A model generated the notes under the pieces. That model was not told the DNA's origin. It searched no databases and was given only the letters and a program-made list of their open reading frames with translations. A DNA stretch of 64,000 nucleotides from Candidatus Argoarchaeum ethanivorans (lineage in GTDB: Archaea; Halobacteriota; Methanosarcinia; Methanosarcinales; EX4572-44). This document shows, in pieces, positions 1-8,569 of this stretch; the first letter of the stretch is position 1; every line of letters begins with the position of its first letter. Position numbers and translations under genes: made by a program. Location: positions 1 to 64,000 of the forward strand of contig RPGO01000030.1 of the NCBI GenBank assembly GCA_004193545.1, in the 5' to 3' direction.

Positions 1-1144
1 GGTTGTTTTTGTTGAATTCTTCATCCTCTTTCATAAAGTATGGTTCTATGCTTATCTCTGGCTTTGGGAAGTTGAATGGTTTGCCAAAGTAGTCGCCTTT
101 GAGCATTACCTGCATCAGAGCCTCAAACAGGAGTCTGACTTCACGCTCAAACTCACTGTAAGTGCGAAGCTGCGCCTGTACTCCATCCCATACTTTACCT
201 TTGTAGACTGCTGGTTTGTCTTTCCATAGTTTAGGGACTCCTGGTGATAGCTGTACACTGCTAAAGACTGGCTGCCCACCACGAGCTACCATCATCTGCG
301 TCATCTCATAGACGAACATCTGCATGAGCTGCTCAATTTCTTCATAAGTCATGCCTTCGACGTACGGTGCAAGAAACGTCAGGAAGTTATAGAAACCCTG
401 GCCTCCTGAAAAATTTGTCTGTGCACTGCCAAGAGCTTTTACTGCATGAAGCACAGCAACTTCCGGTTTCATGGCTGGTCCTGCAACACTTGCTTTAATA
501 CCTGAGCCGTCTGGCATGAGCCCATAGTAAAAGAAATAACGCAGGTCCCAATCCTGGCAGAATGCACGGGTTCCAAGGTATTCGAGGTCGTGAATGTGTA
601 TGTCTCCTTTCAGGTGTGCATCTGCGATCTGTGGCGGCAAGAGGAGGAGGTATTGTTCTTTTGAAATTTTATCTGCTTTTTTCTTGTGGCTTGTTTCTGC
701 ATTTTCCTGAAGATTTGCATTGTCCCGTGCCTCAAAGCCATCTCCAATATCTATTTGATGAGCGTCATACACAGGAGTCCCCACTCTTGTAGAGATGTTT
801 CTCCATTCTATATGCCCGTGTTCAAGGAGCACGATGTTAACAATTTCTCGTATGAGCGGCCCTGATAGGAATTTTACACCCATTTTTTGGATACGTCGCT
901 CGGTTTCCTTTGCTATCTCTTTTGCTTGCTCTTCGCTTATTGCTGGTAGTTTGTAGAATTGTTCTGATAATTTGGTTTCATTCTGCAACTGTTTTACGAT
1001 GAGATTTTTATCCCATTCAAGAAAGTGTCCATCAGTGGTGCGCACTTTTGGCATTGACACCGATGCACCATCAAGTGTTTTTTGTGTGGTTGGGTTTTGA
1101 AAGTCCATTGTAGTATAGTCATCTTGAATATTTTTCGTTGTCAT
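1..1144 (-). CDS. nrdD: Anaerobic (class III) ribonucleoside-triphosphate reductase, N-terminal part, cut by window edge
   Basis: Oxygen-sensitive glycyl-radical enzyme that reduces ribonucleoside triphosphates to dNTPs. About 381 codons are present, starting at the ATG at 1144-1142; the reading frame stays open to base 1. Residues ~28-105 form an ATP-cone allosteric domain (VRTTDGHFLEWDKN onward), followed by the NrdD core with the typical run around GDIHIHDLEYLGTRAFCQDW and a FSGGQGFYNF segment. The C-terminal glycyl-radical loop and zinc site would lie outside the window. It follows the glutaredoxin gene by 20 bp and is probably co-transcribed with it. Family identity rests on recognisable NrdD motifs. 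An anaerobic RNR as the only one visible here fits a strict anaerobe. Confidence 0.9.
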   Translation of the reverse strand, partial: MTTKNIQDDYTTMDFQNPTTQKTLDGASVSMPKVRTTDGHFLEWDKNLIVKQLQNETKLSEQFYKLPAISEEQAKEIAKETERRIQKMGVKFLSGPLIREIVNIVLLEHGHIEWRNISTRVGTPVYDAHQIDIGDGFEARDNANLQENAETSHKKKADKISKEQYLLLLPPQIADAHLKGDIHIHDLEYLGTRAFCQDWDLRYFFYYGLMPDGSGIKASVAGPAMKPEVAVLHAVKALGSAQTNFSGGQGFYNFLTFLAPYVEGMTYEEIEQLMQMFVYEMTQMMVARGGQPVFSSVQLSPGVPKLWKDKPAVYKGKVWDGVQAQLRTYSEFEREVRLLFEALMQVMLKGDYFGKPFNFPKPEISIEPYFMKEDEEFNKNN

Positions 1145-1164
1145 TTTTAATTCTTGTTTCTGGA

Positions 1165-1431
1165 TCATGCAGATTCTTCCTGTGAAAGTATATTGTTTAG
1201 TGAGTTAATATCTAAATTATTATCCCTGAACAGTTTGTCGTGTGTGTAAAACTTGTTTCTTATCTGAAGCACTGGTGCAGACAGTGTGAACACACCATTC
1301 ATATTAAGCTCTGTAAGAGCTTCCGCGGTTGTCATATTTACTTCTTGATATGTTTTATTTTGCTTTCCCAGTGCCTGTTTTAATTGTTTGCAGTTTGGGC
1401 AAACACCAGTCGTGTATACTCGAATATCCAT
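1165..1431 (-). CDS. NrdH/glutaredoxin-like small thiol protein
   Basis: Small thioredoxin-fold protein of 88 residues with a CPNC redox pair close to the N-terminus (YTTGVCPNCKQLKQAL) and a cis-Pro type strand (LSAPVLQIRNKFYT). Such proteins pass electrons to ribonucleotide reductases; its place 20 bp upstream of nrdD makes that the likely job. An ATG at 1461 would add 10 residues, but the ATG at 1431 has GGAGT seven bases upstream and is preferred. No partner thioredoxin reductase is visible. The call is by motif and context; the exact subfamily is inferred. Confidence 0.8.
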   Translation of the reverse strand: MDIRVYTTGVCPNCKQLKQALGKQNKTYQEVNMTTAEALTELNMNGVFTLSAPVLQIRNKFYTHDKLFRDNNLDINSLNNILSQEESA

Positions 1432-1520
1432 TTTTTTTACTCCTTTTGTTATACACTTCACATCAACATAATGTATAATAATGGTTTTTTACAGCATGAT
1501 TGAATACCATAAAAAATCAT

Positions 1521-1583
1521 GTGTTACCAGAGATTATCACATAGTTATCAAATATGATAACAAATATGATAACATAAGGTAAC
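1521..1583. promoter_or_regulatory. Nested palindromes upstream of nrdH-nrdD
   Basis: A perfect inverted repeat, GTTATCA-AATA-TGATAAC (1544-1561), is followed by a second AAATATGATAAC half site (1562-1573), and the group is bracketed by GTTACC (1523-1528) and GGTAAC (1578-1583). It lies about 90-150 bases upstream of the reductase operon. The arrangement looks like an operator cluster; the regulator is unknown. Confidence 0.5.
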
Positions 1584-1686
1584 TCACAAATAATGATTTA
1601 TCAGGGAACTATTAACCAGATTTGTACTTGCCAGAACACTATGTGGTCAACATCCTTTAGCACCGAAAAAGGCATTGGATCAAAGC

Positions 1687-2446
1687 TAGTGTCACGACAA
1701 TTTAATTTTCAGACAAAGATTATAAACATATAAGTCCACCCATATTCCATAGAAGAAATGAAGAAGAAAGGGGGTTTTGAAACAATAAACAAGAGAAGTA
1801 TCAGGCTGATTTTAAAAAAGCAAAACTAAACATATTCCAAAAGAAGAGTAATAGTGGATTTCACACGGGTTCGTGAAGATACTTGCCCTCGAAGAATACC
1901 TGGATGTCGAAAACATCCAACTGGTCATGGACAATCTCGGGTACCCACAGAGAAAATAAGAGATTTAGAATAAAAAAATAGGTAAAAGTGTGGCTGATTA
2001 GACACACTTCCAATAAATTAATAACAAGCCACCACAACCACAACCAGCCATTGCAACCGCAAATGCAATACCAGTCGTGTTTACAAGATTAAGTTGAACC
2101 TGATATAATGCATCTTCACTGGTGAGCAATGAGCTATTGTAAACCTTACTGATGGCAGTTACACCAAAACATAGCACGACAAACGACCCAATAAGCCCTC
2201 TAATATAATTAACCAATTCCATATTTTTTTTCACCTCCCAAAAAACAGACAAATAGTTTTCATATAGCAAAAAACTCAATGTCTTACAGCTTTTAAAAAG
2301 CATAGGTCTATATTGTTTTAAGTTATATAAATAGATTACTATGTTTGTATTAAAATTTGTTGTTTGCTGTGCTTGTGGTGAATGTGATGGATAATCGAGT
2401 GTATTGACAAACGGGTTGGAGATACAACTAAATTGTAGAGACATTA
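1687..2446 (+). mobile_element. Decayed IS630-type remnant (same family as the copies at 10.6-13 kb)
   Basis: Left end TAGTGTCACGACAATTT (from 1687) and the following ~270 bases align in patches with the intact-length IS630 copies at 10617 and 11795: the start region, the end of the first transposase ORF (around 1770-1830) and the DDE region around 1855-1960 (VMDN-like). A right-end match lies at 2424-2444, and TA dinucleotides flank both ends (1687-1688, 2445-2446). Large internal deletions leave no usable transposase. A small gene (1998-2222) sits between the two remnant halves. Confidence 0.65.
1998..2222 (-). CDS. Small two-helix membrane protein with a Cys-Gly-Cys-Gly-Gly motif
   Basis: 74-residue protein not assigned to a family. 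The ATG at 2222 has a near-perfect GGGAGGTG Shine-Dalgarno site about 10 bases upstream, so it is chosen over longer readings that run back into IS debris. Two hydrophobic segments (~residues 9-25 and 49-70) are joined by a short polar loop; the second contains GCGCGG, and the last residues are WKCV. It sits inside a decayed IS630 remnant, so it could be an acquired gene or one interrupted by the IS. The strong ribosome-binding site argues that it is translated. Function unknown. Confidence 0.6.
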   Translation of the reverse strand: MELVNYIRGLIGSFVVLCFGVTAISKVYNSSLLTSEDALYQVQLNLVNTTGIAFAVAMAGCGCGGLLLIYWKCV

Positions 2447-2470
2447 ATGTCATGACAATTTAATTTTCAG
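2424..2470. repeat. Back-to-back IS630 ends (right end, TA, left end)
   Basis: A right-end sequence (ACTAAATTGTAGAGACAT) is followed by TA at 2445-2446 and at once by a left-end sequence (ATGTCATGACAATTTAATTT). This is the same junction arrangement as the tandem copies at 11775-11815, so a second remnant probably began here. Together the two ends form an imperfect palindrome. The rest of the second remnant was not recognised. Confidence 0.55.
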
Positions 2471-3054
2471 GCACAATATAGTCCATATCCATGAGTTTCC
2501 TAAGCAACAAGAAAAATGCAGCACAATCAACACACGGTTTTTGGCTCTTAACCAAGCAGATTCGTAAGATTTGTATAAATATTTACCAAAATATTTTGTA
2601 ACCGTAAGCTTGTATAAGATGTATTTATAAAAAGTTACACATGGATATGTTAGTCATGGATGGGAAGTTGTTGAGAAATATATTGAGACGTGGGAATTAT
2701 ATGTAAAAAAAAGGAAAACGTGATTGCACTGGCTCTGTACTTAAGTACGTGGTTTGGTGACTTGTGAGTTTTCTTAGAGGTTTCGCAAATATAAACTATC
2801 AGATCAACTGCCATTTTCACAGATTCTCGCCTGCCTAAAAATTAAATTGATGAGACAATAGGGAATTTAATCGCGGAGCCAAGCAGAGGGGAAATAGGAG
2901 ATGCCTTTGCGCTCTCCGCGGTGAGAAAAGTTATCTCACGATTGATGATTTTCAAAAATTGGGTAAACTATTTACTGGGAGTTCCCTAACTGCACACAAC
3001 GCGAGCAGAAATAATGAACTTTGATAATCGGATTAGCAACAATCCTTGACGCAC
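2471..3054. other. Mostly non-coding stretch with relics
   Basis: No convincing gene. It contains a dispersed IS200-type end (2731-2766) and a short open stretch at 2846-2989 (plus strand, stop at both sides, no start) reading DETIGNLIAEPSRGEIGDAF and on. That composition looks like former coding sequence, but no family was recognised. The remainder up to the argS promoter shows nothing clear. Confidence 0.4.
2731..2766 (+). repeat. IS200/IS605-type right-end relic
   Basis: GGCTCTGTACTTAAGTACG followed by GGTTTGGTGACTT matches almost base for base the sequence just after the broken TnpA at 16542-16576. It contains the perfect palindrome GTACTTAAGTAC. Probably the transposon end left by a lost element. 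Confidence 0.55.
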
Positions 3055-3070
3055 AGGAAAGTATAAACGC
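3055..3070 (+). promoter_or_regulatory. BRE/TATA promoter of argS
   Basis: AGGAAAGTATAAACGC matches an archaeal BRE plus TATA box. The same box recurs at 25684-25698 and 60445-60460. A start of transcription ~25 bases on would place the palindromic repeats at 3101-3211 in the argS leader. Confidence 0.55.
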
Positions 3071-3100
3071 AACCATATCCTCTTGCTACATACTTTCTAT

Positions 3101-3211
3101 GCACTCGACTGCTTTGCAGTCGAGAATTGGCCGTTAACCGTTATTTCTGCACAACGAAGTTGTGCAGTGCTTCGCAGTCGAGAGTTATTTCTGCACAACG
3201 AAGTTGTACAG
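3101..3211 (+). repeat. Modular palindromic repeat, locus A (argS leader)
   Basis: Contains hairpin CTCGACTGC/GCAGTCGAG (3104-3124), a GGCCGTTAACCG spacer, hairpin CTGCACAAC-GAA-GTTGTGCAG (3147-3167), a half site, and a second CTGCACAAC/GTTGTACAG hairpin (3191-3211). The last hairpin ends one base before the TGAGGA Shine-Dalgarno site of argS. Related copies occur at eight other loci in the window. Confidence 0.8.
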
Positions 3212-3223
3212 TGAGGAATCATA

Positions 3224-4912
3224 ATGTTCATACGATTTAAAAATGAAGTAGAATCAGTTTTAAAGACTGCTTTAAAAGATGCTGGTTTTAAGTTGCTGCC
3301 AATTCCACTTGAAGAGTCAGAGCATGCCGACCTTGCAACATCTGTGGCGTTTCGTCTTTCACCAATCTACAAGAAAAACCCGGTAATGATTGCAGGAGAG
3401 ATAAAAGAAAAAATACAACTAAAAGAGAATACTCTTATCGATCGAATAGAGGTCGCGGGAGCATATATCAACTTCTTTGTCGGTGAGAAATATCTTGTTG
3501 ATACACTAAACGCCATTCAATCAGATGATTTTGAAAGCATGGTAACTAACACAAAGGTGATAATTGAGCATACTTCTGTCAATCCAAACGGTCCCTTGCA
3601 TGTCGGGCATATTCGAAATTCTATCATTGGGGACACTTTGGCAAGAATTCTGAGAATGGCTGGCTATGATGTTGAGGTGCAGTATTATGTTAACGATATG
3701 GGACGGCAGATTGCAGTTGTATCATGGGCACTTGAACAGTTTGTTTTTGATGGTCAAAAGAAATCGGATCATGCCATAGCTGACGTGTATATCAAGGCTA
3801 ATCAGGTACTTGAGGAATCTGTTAATAAAAAAAGTGAAATCAACACGTTAATGCAGCGACTGGAAAAAGCGGACAGGGCAGTAATACAACGATTTAGCAA
3901 AGCAGTACAACTTGCAATGGATGGAATACGTGAGACACTTAATCGAATGAACATTATTCACGATCGGTTTATAGAAGAGTCATCTTTTGTGCTTTCGGGT
4001 GCAGTAAAAGAGATCGTGGAGGATATTAAAAAAACAGGTAGAGTAAAAAGTGATAATGGTGCTCTTGTGGTGGATCTCTCAGATTTTGGCATCGATAAAA
4101 GTCTTGTTTTGCAGCGAAGCGATGGCACGAGCCTGTACAGCACAAGAGACCTTGCATATCATAAATGGAAGGCACAACACTGCGACTGGATGATTGATGT
4201 GCTTGGTGCTGATCACAAACTAATATCCACGCAGCTCAAGCTCGTGCTTCGCACCATTGGATTAAAGCAGCCTGATGTTATTATCTTCGAGTTTGTATCT
4301 CTTCCAGAGGGCTCAATGAGCACACGAAAAGGTATGTTCGTTTCTGCTGATGAACTCATTGATGAGATTGAAAAACATGCTTACAAAGAAGTAAATGAAC
4401 GCCGCCCTGAAAAAAGTGAAGAGTTTAAAAAAGAGGTGGCACAGATGATCGGCACTGCAGCGATACGCTATGATGTAATCAAAATATCTGCTGATAAATC
4501 AACAGTGTTTGACTGGCGAGAAGCACTTGATTTTGAAAAACAGGGCGCACCATTCATACAATATGCCCATGCCAGAGCATGCAGCATCCTTAAAAAAGCA
4601 GCAGAGGAAGAGTGCGACTTTGAAAACGCTGATGTGCATCTTCTTAACCATAAAAACGAAAAACTGCTGATAAAAAAGATGGCATATCTATCTAATGTTA
4701 TCTACACAGCAGCAAAAGAATTAAAACCACACATTCTCGCTATCTATGCTCGTGAGCTTGCTGATGCGTTTAACCAGTTCTACCGGGACTCGCCAGTGTT
4801 GCAGGCAGATGAAAACCTGCGAAGGTCTCGCCTGATGCTTGTTAGATGTGCCAGGAGAAGGCTCAAGACAACACTTGACACTCTTGGAATGGCAGCACCA
4901 GAAGAAATGTAA
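3224..4912 (+). CDS. argS: Arginyl-tRNA synthetase
   Basis: Cytoplasmic class I synthetase that charges tRNA-Arg. 562 residues, a usual length. An N-terminal additional domain occupies ~residues 1-90. The HIGH-type motif is in GPLHVGHIRNSIIGDTLAR (~residue 124), the KMSKS-type loop in SMSTRKGMF (~residue 366), and the DALR anticodon-binding helix bundle ends at the family-typical LGMAAPEEM. The ATG at 3224 has TGAGGA about seven bases upstream. The gene has its own TATA box at 3055 and a leader full of palindromic repeats. Its last 32 bases are repeated at 4956-4987, after the stop. Confidence 0.95.
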   Translation: MFIRFKNEVESVLKTALKDAGFKLLPIPLEESEHADLATSVAFRLSPIYKKNPVMIAGEIKEKIQLKENTLIDRIEVAGAYINFFVGEKYLVDTLNAIQSDDFESMVTNTKVIIEHTSVNPNGPLHVGHIRNSIIGDTLARILRMAGYDVEVQYYVNDMGRQIAVVSWALEQFVFDGQKKSDHAIADVYIKANQVLEESVNKKSEINTLMQRLEKADRAVIQRFSKAVQLAMDGIRETLNRMNIIHDRFIEESSFVLSGAVKEIVEDIKKTGRVKSDNGALVVDLSDFGIDKSLVLQRSDGTSLYSTRDLAYHKWKAQHCDWMIDVLGADHKLISTQLKLVLRTIGLKQPDVIIFEFVSLPEGSMSTRKGMFVSADELIDEIEKHAYKEVNERRPEKSEEFKKEVAQMIGTAAIRYDVIKISADKSTVFDWREALDFEKQGAPFIQYAHARACSILKKAAEEECDFENADVHLLNHKNEKLLIKKMAYLSNVIYTAAKELKPHILAIYARELADAFNQFYRDSPVLQADENLRRSRLMLVRCARRRLKTTLDTLGMAAPEEM

Positions 4913-4987
4913 CCTGCACTTGATTGCTAGCGCAATCAAGAGTCACGAGTTGCCTTCTTGGAATGGCAGCACCAGAAGAAATGTAAC
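4882..4987 (+). repeat. Palindromic repeat (locus B) between 32-bp direct copies of the argS end
   Basis: The 32 bases 4882-4913 (argS codons up to and including the stop) recur without change at 4956-4987. The 42 bases between (4914-4955) are a member of the palindromic family, with hairpin arms CTTGATTGC/GCAATCAAG (4919-4940). The second argS tail has no coding role. It looks like a long target duplication made on insertion of the repeat. Confidence 0.75.
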
Positions 4988-5050
4988 ATCACTATATGCT
5001 CAGTGTGTAGAAATGTACCAGGCATCTGGATACTCTTTGGATGGCAGTTC

Positions 5051-5737
5051 TCATCTTAACCCTGTCTGCGTGATTGTAAATTCACATGAAACGCCTTCAG
5101 GACGAAAGCGGTGTTTTTGGAGTATGGCACGTCTTCGCTGTGGCCTGATCTTTTCGAGTTGAATGATGGTTTTTGATATGTGAGCAAAAGGATTTCCACC
5201 GAGTGGCATCATTGAATTAGAATCGATGTCAGTGTAGACTTGATTAGTTATCAGCACAGCTATTTTGTATCTGCGTGCAAGACTGTGAAGAATGGACAGT
5301 TGGCTGGTTAGCTGTCTTCGAAAAATCATGTTATTACTATCCTCAAGGCTTGCACGATAAAACATGATCGGTGAATCAAACACTATAAGTCCAATATCTT
5401 TGTTCATTAGTCTCTCGCAGTCGCTAACAGCACTGTTTTGACTTGTAAAATCAGAAGGCTCGTAGATGATGATGCTCTTTGCAATCTCTTCTGCATCTTT
5501 TCCTGCGATCTGCTTGAATCGTTCCGGTGAAAAACCCTCGGTGTCGATGAATATGATTTTTTTATCCTGCACAGCGCAGGCTATGGATAATTGAATTACA
5601 AGATTTGTTTTGCCACTGCCAGCTTCGCCATATACTTGTGTTACAATGCCAGCTTCAAAACCGCCGCCAACAAGTTCATCAAGTGGTGTGCAGCCAGAGA
5701 GAAGTTTTATATTATGGTTGCCCTGAATGAGAATCAC
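5051..5737 (-). CDS. radB: DNA repair and recombination protein RadB
   Basis: RecA/RadA-family paralogue of archaea, thought to assist RadA in homologous recombination. 228 residues, the usual compact length without the N-terminal helix-hairpin-helix domain of RadA. Walker A is GEAGSGKTN (~residue 37); Walker B is LIVFDSP (~residue 120); a QVYTD segment and PLGGNP follow. The start at 5737 faces rps3ae across an 80-base intergenic region. It converges with argS. No truncation is seen. Confidence 0.92.
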   Translation of the reverse strand: MILIQGNHNIKLLSGCTPLDELVGGGFEAGIVTQVYGEAGSGKTNLVIQLSIACAVQDKKIIFIDTEGFSPERFKQIAGKDAEEIAKSIIIYEPSDFTSQNSAVSDCERLMNKDIGLIVFDSPIMFYRASLEDSNNMIFRRQLTSQLSILHSLARRYKIAVLITNQVYTDIDSNSMMPLGGNPFAHISKTIIQLEKIRPQRRRAILQKHRFRPEGVSCEFTITQTGLR

Positions 5738-5817
5738 CTGACTTTAATTAATATTAACGTCCCAAAGGTTAAATATATAACGAATACATTCAGGTCATAT
5801 ATTTCGGAGGAAAAAAA
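5738..5817. promoter_or_regulatory. Divergent promoter region radB / rps3ae
   Basis: AT-rich 80-base spacer. AGGTTAAATATATAACG (about 5766-5782) is a BRE/TATA match for rps3ae on the plus strand. GGAGG at 5805-5809 is the Shine-Dalgarno site of rps3ae. Confidence 0.5.
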
Positions 5818-6405
5818 TTGGCTAAACCAACAAGAAAGACTGATAATTGGAAATCAAAAAACTGGTACTCGGTACTGTCACCTGAAATACTTGGAACAGT
5901 TAACGTAGGCAAAACCATAACAAGCAATCCAGACAATCTTATAGGAAGAGTTATCGAGACAACGCTTGGAGATGTGACAAGAGATTTTTCAAAACAGAAC
6001 ATCAAATTAAAACTTAAAATCTCAAGGATTGGAGGAGACTCTGCTCACACCAAATTCATGGGACATCAACTAACACAGGATTACCTTCGCTCTCTTGTAA
6101 AAAGACGAAGCTCTGCCATCGATTCAAATGTAGATGTGACAACAAGCGATGGGTATAAAATCAGGGTGAAACCTACATGTTTCACACTCAAAAGAGCACA
6201 TTTGGTACAGATAGAGGGGATGCGAAAACAGATGAATCACATAATCACTGACCGCGCAAAGAATCTTAACTTTAATCAATTCATGGAAGAGGCTTTTAAT
6301 GGAAAGCTATCCTCAATAATCTACAAAGAGACGAAAAAAATATACCCGCTGCGAAGAGTGGAGATTAGAAAAACTGAAGTCAAGAGAGAGGCAGCCGCAT
6401 CTTAA
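5818..6405 (+). CDS. rps3ae: 30S ribosomal protein eS1 (S3Ae)
   Basis: Ribosomal protein shared by archaea and eukaryotes, part of the small-subunit platform. 195 residues. Starts with a TTG codon preceded by GGAGG seven bases upstream; no ATG fits the conserved start (MAKPTRKTDNWKSKNWY). The core GRVIETTLGDVTRDFSKQ and the conserved end KIYPLRRVEIRKTEV are typical. One of the clearest archaeal markers in the window. Confidence 0.95.
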   Translation: MAKPTRKTDNWKSKNWYSVLSPEILGTVNVGKTITSNPDNLIGRVIETTLGDVTRDFSKQNIKLKLKISRIGGDSAHTKFMGHQLTQDYLRSLVKRRSSAIDSNVDVTTSDGYKIRVKPTCFTLKRAHLVQIEGMRKQMNHIITDRAKNLNFNQFMEEAFNGKLSSIIYKETKKIYPLRRVEIRKTEVKREAAAS

Positions 6406-6440
6406 AGAACAACATTTTTTTTACTCATGCACGGCAGGCA

Positions 6441-6450
6441 AGTATATAAG
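6441..6450 (+). promoter_or_regulatory. TATA box of acs
   Basis: AGTATATAAG lies ~90 bases before the preferred acs start, in an otherwise gene-free spacer; transcription would begin near 6465-6470. Confidence 0.45.
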
Positions 6451-6532
6451 TAATGGATGCTTTTAGTGCCGTCAGAATCTGGATGTGTTTACATCAGATA
6501 TTCTGTTTAAAACAATTTATACGGATGATAAA

Positions 6533-8497
6533 ATGGATGAAACAAGCATCACGTCTGTTATAGGAGAGATACGCAAATTCGAACCGCCAGAAGGGTTCAG
6601 TGCAAAAGCGTATATAAAGACTCTTGAAGAATACAAGAAAATCTACAATGAATCCATTGCCGACCCATCGGCTTTTTGGGCAGAGAAAGCAGAAGAGTAC
6701 CTTGACTGGTTCAAAAAATGGGATACTGTCCATACATGGGATTCTGAAAATGTAAAGCATACATGGTTTGCAGGAGGAAAACTTAATGCATCGTACAACT
6801 GCCTTGACAGACACCTTAAAAGCTGGAGAAAAAATAAGGCTGCAATCATTTTCGAAGGCGAGCATGGCGACTCAAAAGTTTATACCTATCAGCAGCTTCA
6901 TCACGAAGTCTGCAAGTTTGCAAATGTACTGAAAAGCCAGGGAGTTACAAAAGGCGACCGGGTATCGATTTATTTACCAATGATACCGGAACTTCCGATA
7001 GCAATGCTTGCATGCACACGCATTGGAGCTATCCACAGTGTGGTATTTGGTGGATTTAGTGCAGATGCATTGCGCGATAGAATTCTTGGACCTGGATGCA
7101 AACTTCTTATCACCTCAGATGGCAGTTTTAGATCAGGCAAAACGATACCACTGAAAGCAAATGCTGATGAGGCAGTATCCCAATGTGATTGTATCGAGCA
7201 TGTAATCGTAGTAAACAGGACAAAGAACAGCATCAATATGGTAGAGGGACGCGACCACTGGTGGCATGAACTCATGCAGGACTCTCCGGCAGTATGCGAA
7301 CCGGAACAGATGGATGCGGAAGACCCACTGTTTATTCTATATACAAGCGGGAGTACAGGCAAGCCAAAAGGAGTACTTAATACTACAGGAGGCTACCTGC
7401 TCTACGTGACCCAGACATTTAAATGGGTTTTTGACTACAAGGATGAGGACACGTTTTGGTGCACAGCAGACATTGGATGGGTTACCGGACACAGTTATAT
7501 TGTGTATGGCCCACTGAGCGCCGGTGCTACAAGTCTCATGTTCGAGGGCGTACCCAATTATCCAAAACCTGATCGATTCTGGGCAATTGTAGAAAAATAT
7601 AAAGTTAATACACTCTACACTGCACCAACAGCCATCAGAGCGATGATGAAAGACGGGGACAAGTGGCCACTTGGAAGAGACTTATCAAGCCTTCGGGTGC
7701 TTGGAAGCGTTGGCGAGCCAATAAACCCGGAAGCATGGATGTGGTACTACAACATTATCGGAAAAGGTAACTGCCCAATCGTAGACACGTGGTGGCAGAC
7801 AGAAACCGGCGGCATACTGATTACACCGCTGCCTGGTGCAGTACCTACAAAACCAGGCTCAGCCACATTGCCCTATCCGGGCATTGAGCCAGTGATTCTT
7901 CGGGAAGATGGCAGCGTTGCTGATGTAAATGAGGGTGGATACCTTGTTATTAAAAAACCATGGCCAGGGCTAATGAGAACCGTGTACGAGCATCACGAAC
8001 GATTCAAGAAAACCTATTTCACCAAATTCCCAGGACTTTACGTCACCGGGGACGGCGCCCGTAAAGATGGCGACGGCTACTACTGGCTGATGGGCAGGGT
8101 TGATGACGTAATCAATGTGTCAGGACATCGAATGGGTACAGCCGAAATCGAAAGCTCACTTGACTCGCATGAAACAGTAGCAGAGTCCGCAGTAGTAGGA
8201 TTTCCACATACTATTAAGGGTGAGGGGATCTACGCATTTGTTATTTTAAAAACAGGCAGAGAACCCAGCGACGAACTCAGAAACGAATTATTAAAGCATG
8301 TACGAAAAGAGATTGGCCCCATAGCTAAGCCAGATGTGCTCCAGTTTGCAGATGGTCTGCCAAAAACACGAAGCGGCAAAATCATGAGACGCATACTCAA
8401 GAAAATAGCTGCCGGTGATGTGAAAGATGTCGGTGATACAAGTACCCTGGCAGATCCAAGTGTTGTTGATGTGCTCATAGCAGGAAGAGAAAAATAA
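6533..8497 (+). CDS. acs: Acetyl-CoA synthetase (AMP-forming)
   Basis: Activates acetate to acetyl-CoA with ATP giving AMP and PPi. ~654 residues from the ATG at 6533; a GTG at 6485 would add 16 residues unlike the family and is not preferred. Motifs in order: the N-terminal ACAS domain, phosphate loop [11 protein letters not shown] (~residue 264), WWQTETGG, then the hinge and C-terminal domain [21 protein letters not shown], and [11 protein letters not shown], which carries the lysine acetylated in Acs enzymes. Expected to run acetate assimilation or, in some methane- and alkane-cycling archaea, acetate exchange. No neighbouring carbon-metabolism gene in the same unit. Confidence 0.95.
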   Translation: MDETSITSVIGEIRKFEPPEGFSAKAYIKTLEEYKKIYNESIADPSAFWAEKAEEYLDWFKKWDTVHTWDSENVKHTWFAGGKLNASYNCLDRHLKSWRKNKAAIIFEGEHGDSKVYTYQQLHHEVCKFANVLKSQGVTKGDRVSIYLPMIPELPIAMLACTRIGAIHSVVFGGFSADALRDRILGPGCKLLITSDGSFRSGKTIPLKANADEAVSQCDCIEHVIVVNRTKNSINMVEGRDHWWHELMQDSPAVCEPEQMDAEDPLFILYTSGSTGKPKGVLNTTGGYLLYVTQTFKWVFDYKDEDTFWCTADIGWVTGHSYIVYGPLSAGATSLMFEGVPNYPKPDRFWAIVEKYKVNTLYTAPTAIRAMMKDGDKWPLGRDLSSLRVLGSVGEPINPEAWMWYYNIIGKGNCPIVDTWWQTETGGILITPLPGAVPTKPGSATLPYPGIEPVILREDGSVADVNEGGYLVIKKPWPGLMRTVYEHHERFKKTYFTKFPGLYVTGDGARKDGDGYYWLMGRVDDVINVSGHRMGTAEIESSLDSHETVAESAVVGFPHTIKGEGIYAFVILKTGREPSDELRNELLKHVRKEIGPIAKPDVLQFADGLPKTRSGKIMRRILKKIAAGDVKDVGDTSTLADPSVVDVLIAGREK

Positions 8498-8569
8498 AGA
8501 TTGGGGACAAAAAACCCAACCCAACTCTTTTATATGATTTGGAACTACCTGTAATTGGGGGCACTTCGT

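Noticed and set aside
3104-3211. Amino-acid riboswitch or T-box before argS
   Set aside because: No T-box or known riboswitch consensus; the same hairpins occur after stop codons and antisense to genes, so they are a dispersed repeat first. A regulatory effect remains possible.
4839-5162. 107-codon plus-strand frame overlapping the argS end
   Set aside because: It runs through the duplicated argS tail and repeat in another frame and ends in the radB antisense; no ribosome site or family.
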